DNA of 10,916 nucleotides from Candidatus Uhrbacteria bacterium (lineage in GTDB: Bacteria > Patescibacteriota > Patescibacteriia > CAIXNZ01): the NCBI GenBank assembly GCA_011046145.1, contig DSBA01000032.1:1-10916 (forward strand). Direction: 5' to 3'. The notes under the pieces were generated by a model. It had not been told where the DNA came from. It searched no databases and saw nothing but the letters and a program-made list of their open reading frames with translations. Positions 1-5,866 of the stretch are shown in pieces; the first letter of the stretch is position 1, and every line of letters begins with the position of its first letter. The translations under genes and the position numbers were made by a program.

Positions 1-114
1 TTTAAAAATACAATTGAATGGTTAAATTTCTATAACTATGAAAGGATTCATTTATCCATTAATGGATTAACTCCACATGAAAAATTTATTAAAAGTGTTA
101 CCCTTGACTGTTAA
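1..114 (+). CDS. 3' end of an insertion-sequence transposase (DDE/integrase catalytic-core tail), 5' truncated by the window edge
   Basis: Reading from base 1 in frame 1 gives 37 residues and a TAA stop at 112-114. They include the run W-L-N-F-Y-N-Y-E-R-I-H and, ten residues later, L-T-P-H-E-K-F. This matches the C-terminal signature of integrase-core transposases of the IS3/IS481 type (W..YN..R.H..L...TP..). In those families the segment lies just after the catalytic glutamate helix and ends the protein. Only the tail is present, so the family cannot be fixed and the DDE residues are not visible. The gene reads toward pduL but a good promoter lies between them. The element's right end should lie shortly after the stop; see the CTGTTAA motifs at 108-160. 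Confidence is good for the class and low for the family. Confidence 0.72.
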   Translation, partial: FKNTIEWLNFYNYERIHLSINGLTPHEKFIKSVTLDC

Positions 115-160
115 CTATACAGAGGAGAGTCTGTTAATGCCATAAAAAATGGTTAAACAG
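108..160. repeat. Repeated CTGTTAA motifs at the probable right end of the insertion sequence
   Basis: CTGTTAA occurs at 108-114 (overlapping the transposase stop) and again at 131-137. An inverted relative, TTAAACAG, lies at 153-160. The two direct copies are 23 bp apart. Such spacing just outside a transposase stop is where terminal inverted repeats and transposase-binding sites lie. The left end of the element is outside the window, so the true terminus and any target duplication cannot be assigned. Confidence 0.3.
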
Positions 161-205
161 TAAATATAGCATTATTAGCTTTTTAGTCTCCATGTTTTTT
201 GCTAT

Positions 206-234
206 TTTTCAAATAATAGATATCGTGATATAAT
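206..234 (+). promoter_or_regulatory. Sigma-70-type promoter with extended -10, upstream of pduL
   Basis: A perfect TATAAT lies at 229-234, preceded by TGA at 226-228, giving an extended -10 (TGnTATAAT). TTTTCA at 206-211 is a 4-of-6 match to TTGACA with a 17-nt spacer. Transcription would start near 241, leaving a 5' leader of about 130 nt before pduL. This is the best promoter match upstream of the pduL-hydrolase-ackA block. Confidence 0.6.
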
Positions 235-301
235 AATTTTAATAATTGTTAATTCATATTTTCCTAATTTTAAATATAGGGATAATTTAAATATGGCAAA
301 A

Positions 302-333
302 AATAAGCGTTAAAGGCTTTAAAAGCGCTTATT
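302..333 (+). other. Stem-loop in the pduL leader
   Basis: AATAAGCG (302-309) and CGCTTATT (326-333) are perfect 8-bp inverted arms. A T-G wobble and a T-A pair can extend the stem inward, leaving a 12-nt loop. No T-run follows, so it is not a standard intrinsic terminator. It may be a leader RNA structure or a remnant of the neighbouring mobile element. No known riboswitch was recognised. Confidence 0.35.
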
Positions 334-337
334 ATCG

Positions 338-355
338 CTGTTTTAACTGTTTTAA
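338..355 (+). repeat. Perfect tandem 9-mer (CTGTTTTAA x2) just upstream of pduL
   Basis: CTGTTTTAA occurs at 338-346 and again at 347-355 with no spacer, 16 nt before the pduL ATG. It resembles the CTGTTAA motifs near the insertion-sequence end at 108-160. It could be an operator, slippage in AT-rich DNA, or a mobile-element trace. Confidence 0.4.
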
Positions 356-371
356 ATTTTAAATTTTTCAT

Positions 372-938
372 ATGTCCAAAATCATGGTTGAAGTTTCAGC
401 CCGCCATTGCCATTTGACTAAGGAGCATGTTGAAAAGTTATTTGGCAAGGGCTATCAGCTGAAAATTTTAAAAATGGTCTCCCAGCCAGGGCAGTGGGCT
501 TCAAAAGAAGAAATAAAAATAAAAGGCCCAAAAGGGGAATTAAAATTGCGCATAGTGGGGCCGGCCCGTTCTGCGACCCAAGTTGAGCTTTCAGTGACTG
601 AATGCTACCGTTTGGGCATTAAGCCTGTTTTGCGCGTTTCAGGCGATATAAAAAGCACTCCTGGCGCTTTTTTAATCGGGCCCAAAGGCAGGATTAAAAT
701 CAATCAGGGCGTTATAGTTGCCCAGCGCCATGTGCATTTATCCCCAAGCGAATTAAAAAGTTTAAAATTGAAAAAAGGCAAGTTGGTTTCAGTGAAAATT
801 AAAGGACCGCGGGGCTTGGTTTTTAATAATGTTATTGTCCGTTCCGGAGAAGGCCATAAAAAATCATTTCAGATTGATACTGATGAGGGCAATGCTTGCG
901 GCTGGGCGCCGGGGATGAAAGGGGATTTAATTAAATAG
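372..938 (+). CDS. pduL: PduL-type phosphate acyltransferase (phosphotransacetylase)
   Basis: This enzyme interconverts acyl-CoA plus phosphate with acyl-phosphate plus CoA; beside acetate kinase the likely substrate is acetyl-CoA. The 188-residue protein shows the two-half beta-barrel PduL pattern. R-H-C-H (11-14) and R-H-V-H (119-122) carry the paired zinc-binding histidines. The segment around R66 and T-Q-V-E (69-72) holds the family's conserved phosphate-binding Arg and zinc-ligand Glu. D-T-D-E-G-N-A (169-175) is the C-terminal signature. That signature is normally preceded by His-Ile, but here it is Gln-Ile (Q167), so one expected zinc ligand is missing. There is no N-terminal encapsulation peptide, which argues for a cytosolic enzyme and against a microcompartment. 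No Shine-Dalgarno sequence precedes the ATG; the start is chosen because the HxH strand begins about 10 residues in, as in short family members. The hydrolase gene follows after 43 nt. Family assignment is firm; substrate is inferred. Confidence 0.93.
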   Translation: MSKIMVEVSARHCHLTKEHVEKLFGKGYQLKILKMVSQPGQWASKEEIKIKGPKGELKLRIVGPARSATQVELSVTECYRLGIKPVLRVSGDIKSTPGAFLIGPKGRIKINQGVIVAQRHVHLSPSELKSLKLKKGKLVSVKIKGPRGLVFNNVIVRSGEGHKKSFQIDTDEGNACGWAPGMKGDLIK

Positions 939-981
939 GATATCGGAACCGCTAATTTTTTCACTAATTTACACGAAATTT

Positions 982-1575
982 ATGAAACAGCAATTCGCTA
1001 AAGTAAAAGTTTTGTTGCCGGGTTATTTTAAATGGCTCGGGTTGGGCAGAGATAAATTTAAGGCCAGTTCAACCGTAACTTTAATTCAGGATAACGGAGT
1101 AAATATTTTGGTTGATACAGGCAATCAAGAGGTGGAAAAAAAACTGGTCGCTGCCTTAAAAAAACAAGGTTTAACGCCTGAAGATATTAATTATGTTATT
1201 TTAACGCATCATCACCTTGATCACACGGCTAATAATCATTTATTTAAAAAGGCTATTATTACTGACTGGCTTACTAGTTATAAAAAAGACAAATTTATTA
1301 TTGATTTTGATATGGTCAAAAAAGGCCAAAAGAAAATTTCACCTAATGTTTATATAAAAAGTACGCCAGGCCATGTCAAGGATGAAGGCAGTGTTATTGT
1401 TGCTGCTAAAGACGGTATAATAGCAATTGCCGGAGATTTATTTTTTAATGATCAGGCTGAACGAGATATTTTTGTCCATGACAAAAAGGATTTTCAAAGA
1501 AGCCGCAAGGAGCTTATAAAATTAGCTGATTATATTGTGCCGGGACATGGAGGGATGTTTAGGGTAAAGAAATAG
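982..1575 (+). CDS. Metallo-beta-lactamase-fold hydrolase (MBLAC1/glyoxalase II-like)
   Basis: A 197-residue protein with a complete two-metal MBL site: T-H-H-H-L-D-H at 75-81 (the HxHxDH motif is H76, H78, D80, H81), then T-P-G-H (H131), G-D (D152) and P-G-H-G (H189). The D-T-G motif at 45-47 is the usual early strand. The compact size and the S-V-I-V strand after T-P-G-H resemble the MBLAC1-like subgroup, and no extra substrate-binding domain is present. No signal peptide is seen, so it should be cytosolic. It lies 43 nt after pduL and 144 nt before ackA on the same strand, which suggests co-transcription with pduL at least. The substrate is not predictable: members cleave thioesters, phosphodiesters and lactones. 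A role beside acetyl-CoA metabolism, for example as a thioesterase, is speculation. Fold and metal site are secure. Confidence 0.85.
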   Translation: MKQQFAKVKVLLPGYFKWLGLGRDKFKASSTVTLIQDNGVNILVDTGNQEVEKKLVAALKKQGLTPEDINYVILTHHHLDHTANNHLFKKAIITDWLTSYKKDKFIIDFDMVKKGQKKISPNVYIKSTPGHVKDEGSVIVAAKDGIIAIAGDLFFNDQAERDIFVHDKKDFQRSRKELIKLADYIVPGHGGMFRVKK

Positions 1576-1608
1576 GTAATGCAAATTGCTTTCAGCTTTA
1601 AATTAAAG

Positions 1609-1636
1609 GCTAAATTTTAAATTTGAAATTTCAAAT
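1609..1636 (+). repeat. Heptanucleotide-periodic array in the hydrolase-ackA gap, ending in a 16-bp palindrome
   Basis: Four consecutive 7-nt units begin at 1609, 1616, 1623 and 1630, each ending in AAAT (for example TTGAAAT, TTCAAAT). The last 16 bases, 1621-1636, form a perfect palindrome. AAAGGCTAAAT occurs at 1605-1615 and again at 1638-1648, flanking it. Just upstream, AGCTTT (1594-1599) and AAGGCT (1606-1611) can pair with one wobble before a mildly T-rich stretch, a weak terminator candidate for the hydrolase. The rest of the gap, to 1719, is AT-rich with no supported promoter. Confidence 0.45.
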
Positions 1637-1719
1637 CAAAGGCTAAATAAATTAATTTTAAATTATATCATTTAAAATTGAATTAAAATTTAGTCTTTAA
1701 AATTTTAAAATTATAAAAT

Positions 1720-2853
1720 ATGCAAAAAAAATACATCTTAGTTATCAATGCCGGTTCAGCGACTTTGAAGTTTAAGATTTTTGAAGCTGCTGATTTGAAA
1801 TTAGTCAGAGAAGGCATTGTGGAGCGCATTGGCTTAATGAATTCATTTATTAAAATCGGGGAGACAAAAGAAATTTACGAAGTGGAAAGCCATGAACAGG
1901 CTTTTAAATTGGTTTTGAGCAAAATTGAAGACTTGCAGCAAGATATTGTTTTAGTCGGCCATCGGGTGGTTCATGGCGGCGAAGAATTTAGCCAGCCGGT
2001 TTTAATCACAAAAAAAATATTTAATAAGCTGCAGAAATATAATAAACTGGCGCCATTGCATAATCCGGTTAATTTAAGCTGCATTAAAGCCAGCAATAAA
2101 TACCTGAAAAATACGCCTGATGTTGCGGTTTTTGACACGGCTTTTTACCAGACTTTGCCGCCTTATGCCTATATTTATGCTATTCCCTTGAAATATTACC
2201 AGCGCAATAAAATCCGGCGCTATGGGTTTCATGGCATTTCTCATCAGTATATGGCTGAAAAAGCCGCTTTATCGCTTAAAAAACCGCTGGATAAATTAAA
2301 TTTGATTACTTGCCATCTTGGCTCGGGTTGTTCTATCAGCGCAATTAAAAAAGGCAAGGCAGTTGATACTTCCATGGGTTTTACGCCATTGGAAGGCTTA
2401 GTCATGTCAACCAGAAGCGGCACGATTGATCCGGCAATCCCCCTATATTTGATGCGTAAATTTAAGATGAAAGAAGACGAGGTCAATGATTTGTTAAATA
2501 AGCGTTCCGGGCTTTTTGGCTTATGCGGCTCAATGGATATGAGAGAAATTTTAGTTAAGTCAGGCTATAATGTGCCAGGCTTTGAATTAAAAGGTCGTTT
2601 GGCTAAAAGGGAAAAAGAAATAGGGAAATTGACATTGGATATTTTTATTTATAAGATAAAAAAACATATAGGCGCTTACGCTTATATTTTGGGCTCGGTT
2701 GACGCTTTGGTTTTTTCCGGAGGCATTGGAGAAAGGAGCCAGATAATCAGGCGTTTGGTTTTGAAAGATTTGCCCAAAATAAAAACTTTGGTTATTTCGG
2801 CCAATGAGGAATTAATGATCGCGGTTCAAGCCAAGAAAATAATCAGCCAATAA
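1720..2853 (+). CDS. ackA: Acetate kinase
   Basis: Transfers phosphate from acetyl-phosphate to ADP, giving acetate and ATP; with PduL it completes the cytosolic acetate-forming pathway. The 377 residues carry the whole family pattern in order: N-A-G-S-A-T-L-K (10-17, phosphate-binding loop), G-H-R-V-V-H-G-G (80-87, with the substrate-binding Arg at R82), V-F-D-T-A-F (137-142, catalytic Asp D139), Y-G-F-H-G-I-S-H (168-175, with H171), the nucleotide-binding H-L-G-S-G (199-203), M-S-T-R-S-G (229-234, R232), S-G-G-I-G-E (333-338) and C-terminal N-E-E-L (362-365). The usual N-[AS]-G-S-S-S-[LI]-K loop reads S-A-T here, a mild variation. It is about 20 residues shorter than typical 400-residue enzymes, with the loss before the final third, but looks complete. 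No Shine-Dalgarno motif precedes the ATG. The next gene follows after 60 nt. Confidence 0.96.
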   Translation: MQKKYILVINAGSATLKFKIFEAADLKLVREGIVERIGLMNSFIKIGETKEIYEVESHEQAFKLVLSKIEDLQQDIVLVGHRVVHGGEEFSQPVLITKKIFNKLQKYNKLAPLHNPVNLSCIKASNKYLKNTPDVAVFDTAFYQTLPPYAYIYAIPLKYYQRNKIRRYGFHGISHQYMAEKAALSLKKPLDKLNLITCHLGSGCSISAIKKGKAVDTSMGFTPLEGLVMSTRSGTIDPAIPLYLMRKFKMKEDEVNDLLNKRSGLFGLCGSMDMREILVKSGYNVPGFELKGRLAKREKEIGKLTLDIFIYKIKKHIGAYAYILGSVDALVFSGGIGERSQIIRRLVLKDLPKIKTLVISANEELMIAVQAKKIISQ

Positions 2854-2913
2854 TAAGACTCACGGGTAAATTCGCGGATCAGGCAGAGAGTTTAAATTTT
2901 TAATTGTATCCCA

Positions 2914-3807
2914 ATGGAAAATAATAAAAGAAAAATAAGTTTGCTGGGCAAATGCCTGATTTTTATAGGGTTGCTTGTTTTTTTAGGCGGAATTTTTAGC
3001 GGAGTTAATAATGTTTTTGCCCAGCCAGAGGAGGGAGAATATCAATTTGAACCAATATTTGAAGCCAACGGCGTTTACGGGCCGCAAGGCCTGCAATTAG
3101 CGGCTTTGTTGGAAAATCGCGGCTTGAGTTTTTCTTTGGTTGCGATTGCGGGTTTATTGGACGGAGTCAATCCTTGCGCTATTGGCATGCTGATTTTACT
3201 TTTAGGCTATTTGCTGGTTTTCGCCCATGTGCCCAAAAGGATGGTTAAATTGGGCTTGATTTATATTGTTACAATTTTTATTACTTACTTTTTGATTGGC
3301 GTGGTTTTTTCCCATCTAATTTATAATCTTTTGGTTTGGCCATTGTATCAGGAAGTCGGCCATATTATTAAATATGGGCTTGTGGCATTGATTTGGACAG
3401 CAGCCCTGATTAACATTAAAGACGTCTTTTTTTACGGCAAATGGTTCAGTTTGGGTGTTTTCAAAAATGAAACTCCGTTTTTAATGCGTTTGATTAAAAA
3501 AGTGGATTGGCAGGCCACGATTTTATTAGGCATTACAGTGACAATATTTGAATTGCCCTGTTCCTTGCCTTTATATGTGGGCGCTATTGCGATTATGACC
3601 GAAGCGTTCAGTTATCTTAAGACATTGGAATACTTGTTGGTTTATAACCTAATGTTTGTGACCCCTCTTATTATTGTTTTTGCAATTTTGGTCAAAACCC
3701 ATCATATTTTTGAAGCCAAAGATATCCAGGAGCGGTCTAATAAATGGATGAAATTATCAATGGGGCTGGCGCAGATTCTGATTGGGATCGGGCTTCTTCT
3801 AATTTAA
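2914..3807 (+). CDS. DsbD/CcdA-like transmembrane thiol-electron carrier with signal peptide
   Basis: A 297-residue integral membrane protein. Residues 1-36 form a signal-peptide-like N-terminus: basic start, hydrophobic 14-30, and V-F-A-Q with likely cleavage after A36. After an extracytoplasmic stretch of about 35 residues, six or so hydrophobic spans follow at roughly 72-103, 112-137, 152-168, 202-229, 238-262 and 280-297. Two conserved Pro-Cys motifs, N-P-C-A (86-89, C88) and L-P-C-S (214-217, C216), are placed like the redox cysteine pair of the DsbD/CcdA transmembrane domain (the cytochrome c biogenesis protein transmembrane region family). These proteins move electrons from cytoplasmic thioredoxin to extracytoplasmic thiols. 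The membrane sections are internally similar, as in CcdA. No thioredoxin-like partner or cytochrome gene is visible nearby, so the recipient is unknown. The family call is good; the role in disulfide reduction is inferred. Confidence 0.78.
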   Translation: MENNKRKISLLGKCLIFIGLLVFLGGIFSGVNNVFAQPEEGEYQFEPIFEANGVYGPQGLQLAALLENRGLSFSLVAIAGLLDGVNPCAIGMLILLLGYLLVFAHVPKRMVKLGLIYIVTIFITYFLIGVVFSHLIYNLLVWPLYQEVGHIIKYGLVALIWTAALINIKDVFFYGKWFSLGVFKNETPFLMRLIKKVDWQATILLGITVTIFELPCSLPLYVGAIAIMTEAFSYLKTLEYLLVYNLMFVTPLIIVFAILVKTHHIFEAKDIQERSNKWMKLSMGLAQILIGIGLLLI

Positions 3808-3826
3808 AATCTTAAGCATTAAATCC

Positions 3827-3937
3827 TAAATTCTAAACAATATCTAAATCTAAAATTCTAATGTTCAAAACTTGAGTTTTGCATTTAGAAAATTAAAATT
3901 TGTTTAGGGTTTAGAGATTAGAATTTAGAGTTTTTTT
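3827..3937 (+). repeat. Long imperfect fold-back with heptamer array and T7 tract abutting the murJ start
   Basis: The gap between the DsbD-like gene and murJ is almost wholly one imperfect inverted repeat. The outer arms TAAATTCTAA (3827-3836) and TTAGAATTTA (3918-3927) match perfectly. The core hairpin has CAAAAC (3866-3871) and GTTTTG (3876-3881) around TTGA, and is lengthened by TTCTAATG (3856-3863) pairing with 3882-3890 with a bulge. The right arm, 3902-3929, consists of four 7-nt units of consensus RTTTAGA (for example GTTTAGG, ATTTAGA). Seven T residues (3931-3937) then run into the ATG at 3938. It may act as a terminator for the upstream gene or as a structured element masking the murJ start. 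Confidence 0.5.
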
Positions 3938-5584
3938 ATGATTAAAAAATTACTTAACGGAGAATCAAGGACAATTACCAGCGCGGCAATTATAATCGGA
4001 GCGGCTTCATTGGCAAGCCGTTTTTTGGGTATTATTAGGGATAGGATTTTGGCCGGCGAATTTGGCGCAGGCGATATATTGGATACTTACTATGCTGCTT
4101 TTCGTATCCCTGACCTGGTTTTTAATCTTTTGGTTTTGGGCGCTCTTTCAGCTGGATTTATTCCGATTTTTACCCACTATCTTCAGCTGGACAAACAAAA
4201 AGCCTGGCGGCTTGCCAATCAAATTATAAATATTTTGCTTATATCTTTATTTGTTATTTGCGGCATATTATTTGTTTTTGCGCCCTGGCTGATGAAGTTG
4301 ATTACGCCTGGTTTTGGGCCTGAAAAAATGAAACTGGCTATTGATCTGACCAGAATTATGTTTTTAAGCCCGATTTTGCTGGGCCTTAGCTCGGTTTTTG
4401 GAGGTATTTTGCAGTCATTTAAAAGGTTTTTGGTTTATTCTCTGGCTCCGATTTTATATAACATAGGCATTATTATCGGCGCTTTGGTTTTTGTTAAATT
4501 TTGGGGCATTTACGGTTTGGCTTGGGGCGTTGTTTTAGGCGCTTTTTTGCATTTATTAATTCAAATACCGACTTCAATTTATTTAGGCTTCCGCTATCAG
4601 TGGATTTTGGATTTTAAAAGCCAAGGCTTGAAAAAAATTTTTAAAATTATGGTGCCCAGGACTTTGACTTTGGGCATTACGCAGGTTAATTTTATTGTTA
4701 TTACAATAATAGCTTCAACCTTGGCAGCAGGATCTTTGGCTGTTTTTAATTTAGCTAATAATCTGCAGCTTTTTCCTGTTGGTATTTTTGGCATTTCTTT
4801 TGCCATTGCAGCTTTTCCCAGCCTTTCAGCTCTGGCTTTAAAAGAGAACAAAAAAGAATTCATTCATAGCTTTTCAAATACTACCCGGCAAATTTTATTT
4901 TTTATAATTCCAGCTTCGGCTTTGCTTTTAGTTTTGCGCGCCCAAATTGTCCGCGTTATTTTGGGTACGGGTAATTTTACCTGGGAAAATACGATTTTAA
5001 CCATGGAATGCCTGGCCATGTTTTCTTTTTCATTATTTGCTCAATCTTTGATCCCTTTGCTTTTACGCGGTTTTTATGCCTTTCAAAAAGCTGTCACTCC
5101 TTTTGTTATCGGTGTTTTTACTATAGCCGCAAATATTATTTTGAGCTTAATTTTAACCAAGCCCTTTCATTTGTTTGGCTATTACTTTGATTTGGGAGTG
5201 ATTGGCCTGGCCCTGGCTTTTACTTTGGCGAATATTTTTTATTTTATTGTTTTATGGCTGTTTTTAAGGCTGATGGCAGGCAATTTGGATGAAATTCGCA
5301 TAATTTGGTCTGTTTTGAAAATATCAGTCGCTACTTTGGTTATGGCAATTGTGACGCAGTTTATGAAATTCGGCATTGAGCCATATTTTGGCACGCAGAC
5401 TTTTGTTGGTATTTTTTTGCAGGGTTTTATCGCGGGAATGGCAGGCATAGCGGTTTTTATTGTTGTTGGCCTGGCTTTGCGTTCGCAAGAAATGCATACT
5501 TTTATAAATTCCATAAAGAGAAAATTGTTTAGAAAAAAAGAAAATTATCCGGAAATGGGCATTGACGAAAATGTGAAAAACTAA
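3938..5584 (+). CDS. murJ: Lipid II flippase MurJ (MviN family)
   Basis: Moves the peptidoglycan precursor lipid II from the inner to the outer face of the cytoplasmic membrane. The 548 residues are polytopic throughout, consistent with the 14-span MOP-superfamily fold. The N-terminal signature is intact: S-R-F-L-G-I-I-R-D (27-35, R28 and R34), Y-Y-A-A-F-R-I-P-D-L (51-60) and L-G-A-L-S-A-G-F-I-P-I-F (67-78). In the eighth span, N-L-A-N-N-L-Q-L-F-P (271-280) aligns with the segment that carries the essential Arg270 in Escherichia coli; here that position appears to be Asn275. The C-terminal tail, from about 528, is charged and cytoplasmic. No Shine-Dalgarno motif is present; the ATG directly follows a T7 tract. 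A terminator follows the stop at 5626-5650. Assignment is firm. Confidence 0.95.
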   Translation: MIKKLLNGESRTITSAAIIIGAASLASRFLGIIRDRILAGEFGAGDILDTYYAAFRIPDLVFNLLVLGALSAGFIPIFTHYLQLDKQKAWRLANQIINILLISLFVICGILFVFAPWLMKLITPGFGPEKMKLAIDLTRIMFLSPILLGLSSVFGGILQSFKRFLVYSLAPILYNIGIIIGALVFVKFWGIYGLAWGVVLGAFLHLLIQIPTSIYLGFRYQWILDFKSQGLKKIFKIMVPRTLTLGITQVNFIVITIIASTLAAGSLAVFNLANNLQLFPVGIFGISFAIAAFPSLSALALKENKKEFIHSFSNTTRQILFFIIPASALLLVLRAQIVRVILGTGNFTWENTILTMECLAMFSFSLFAQSLIPLLLRGFYAFQKAVTPFVIGVFTIAANIILSLILTKPFHLFGYYFDLGVIGLALAFTLANIFYFIVLWLFLRLMAGNLDEIRIIWSVLKISVATLVMAIVTQFMKFGIEPYFGTQTFVGIFLQGFIAGMAGIAVFIVVGLALRSQEMHTFINSIKRKLFRKKENYPEMGIDENVKN

Positions 5585-5625
5585 TTAGGAAAATTTTTTA
5601 GGCTTAGCCTGGATTAGTTTTAGAC

Positions 5626-5650
5626 AGCGTTCTAAAAAGAGCGTTTTTTT
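5626..5650 (+). terminator. Intrinsic terminator downstream of murJ
   Basis: AGCGTTCT (5626-5633) pairs over 8 bp with AGAGCGTT (5638-5645), including two G-T wobbles, around an AAAA loop, and the T-run continues to 5650. It lies about 40 nt after the murJ stop and before the lepA promoter, so it likely ends the upstream unit. A small AGGC-TTA-GCCT hairpin (5600-5610) precedes it. Confidence 0.65.
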
Positions 5651-5660
5651 ATTAAACGCT
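5640..5660 (+). other. Alternative hairpin that competes with the murJ terminator
   Basis: AGCGTTT (5640-5646) and AAACGCT (5654-5660) are perfect 7-bp arms with a 7-nt loop. The left arm reuses bases of the terminator's 3' arm and T-tract, so the two structures exclude each other, as in an attenuator. It could also simply serve as a terminator for the opposite strand. No ligand or leader peptide linked to it is evident. Confidence 0.3.
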
Positions 5661-5674
5661 TCGTGTTGCGTCGG

Positions 5675-5703
5675 TTGATTAATGTTTAATTTTTTGTTAG
5701 AAT
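5675..5703 (+). promoter_or_regulatory. Promoter for the lepA leader ORF and lepA
   Basis: TTGATT (5675-5680) is separated by exactly 17 nt from TAGAAT (5698-5703). TGT directly before the -10 makes it an extended -10. The expected start, 7-9 nt after the -10, is 5710-5712, at or two bases before the ATG of the 33-codon ORF at 5712, so that ORF would be leaderless or nearly so. This is one of the two best promoter matches in the window. Confidence 0.62.
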
Positions 5704-5866
5704 AATTGCATATGAACCAAGAAAACATACGTAATTTTTGTATAATCGCGCGCATTGATCAGCCGCCTTCACATAAAGCTTCGGCAGCCGGGACTCAGAA
5801 TCTTAATGTTTAATTTATGGAACAATCTTTAATACGTAATTTTTGCATCATTGCTCATATTGATCA
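5679..5866 (+). repeat. Diverged partial tandem duplication of the lepA 5' region
   Basis: TTAATGTTTAATTT occurs perfectly at 5679-5692 and 5803-5816, directly upstream of the two starts. ATACGTAATTTTTG occurs at 5727-5740 and 5832-5845. From there the two copies align over 35 nt (5727-5761 against 5832-5866) with six differences, four of them at third codon positions. The upstream copy has 19 extra bases between the 14-mer and its ATG, and these hold the -10 element. Homology stops after 5761. Confidence 0.75.
5712..5813 (+). pseudogene. 33-codon leader ORF, a diverged remnant copy of the LepA N-terminus
   Basis: An ATG at 5712 opens 33 codons ending in TAA at 5811-5813, three bases before the lepA ATG. 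Residues 6-16 read I-R-N-F-C-I-I-A-R-I-D, against I-R-N-F-C-I-I-A-H-I-D at 6-16 of the real LepA. After that D the two diverge, and the P-loop residues H-G-K-S-T are absent, so the peptide cannot bind GTP. Because most nucleotide differences in the homologous part are synonymous, the fragment probably came from a functional, diverged lepA and not from recent drift. It may be a relic of gene replacement, or it may now work as a leaderless upstream ORF coupled to lepA translation by stop-restart across 3 nt. The first explanation needs fewer assumptions. Confidence 0.6.

Noticed and set aside
293..313. Six-codon ATG ORF in the pduL leader, running into the leader hairpin
   Set aside because: Too short, no ribosome-binding signal, and such ORFs are expected by chance in AT-rich DNA.
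939..981. Small CGG-AA-CCG hairpin with T-run as a terminator after pduL
   Set aside because: Only three base pairs with a two-base loop, too weak to count; the gap is only 43 nt.
5741..5746. Perfect TATAAT as a second lepA promoter
   Set aside because: No -35 match at 16-18 nt; the hexamer there is CAAGAA. The bases are explained by Cys-Ile-Ile codons of the duplicated LepA fragment. It remains possible as a weak start.
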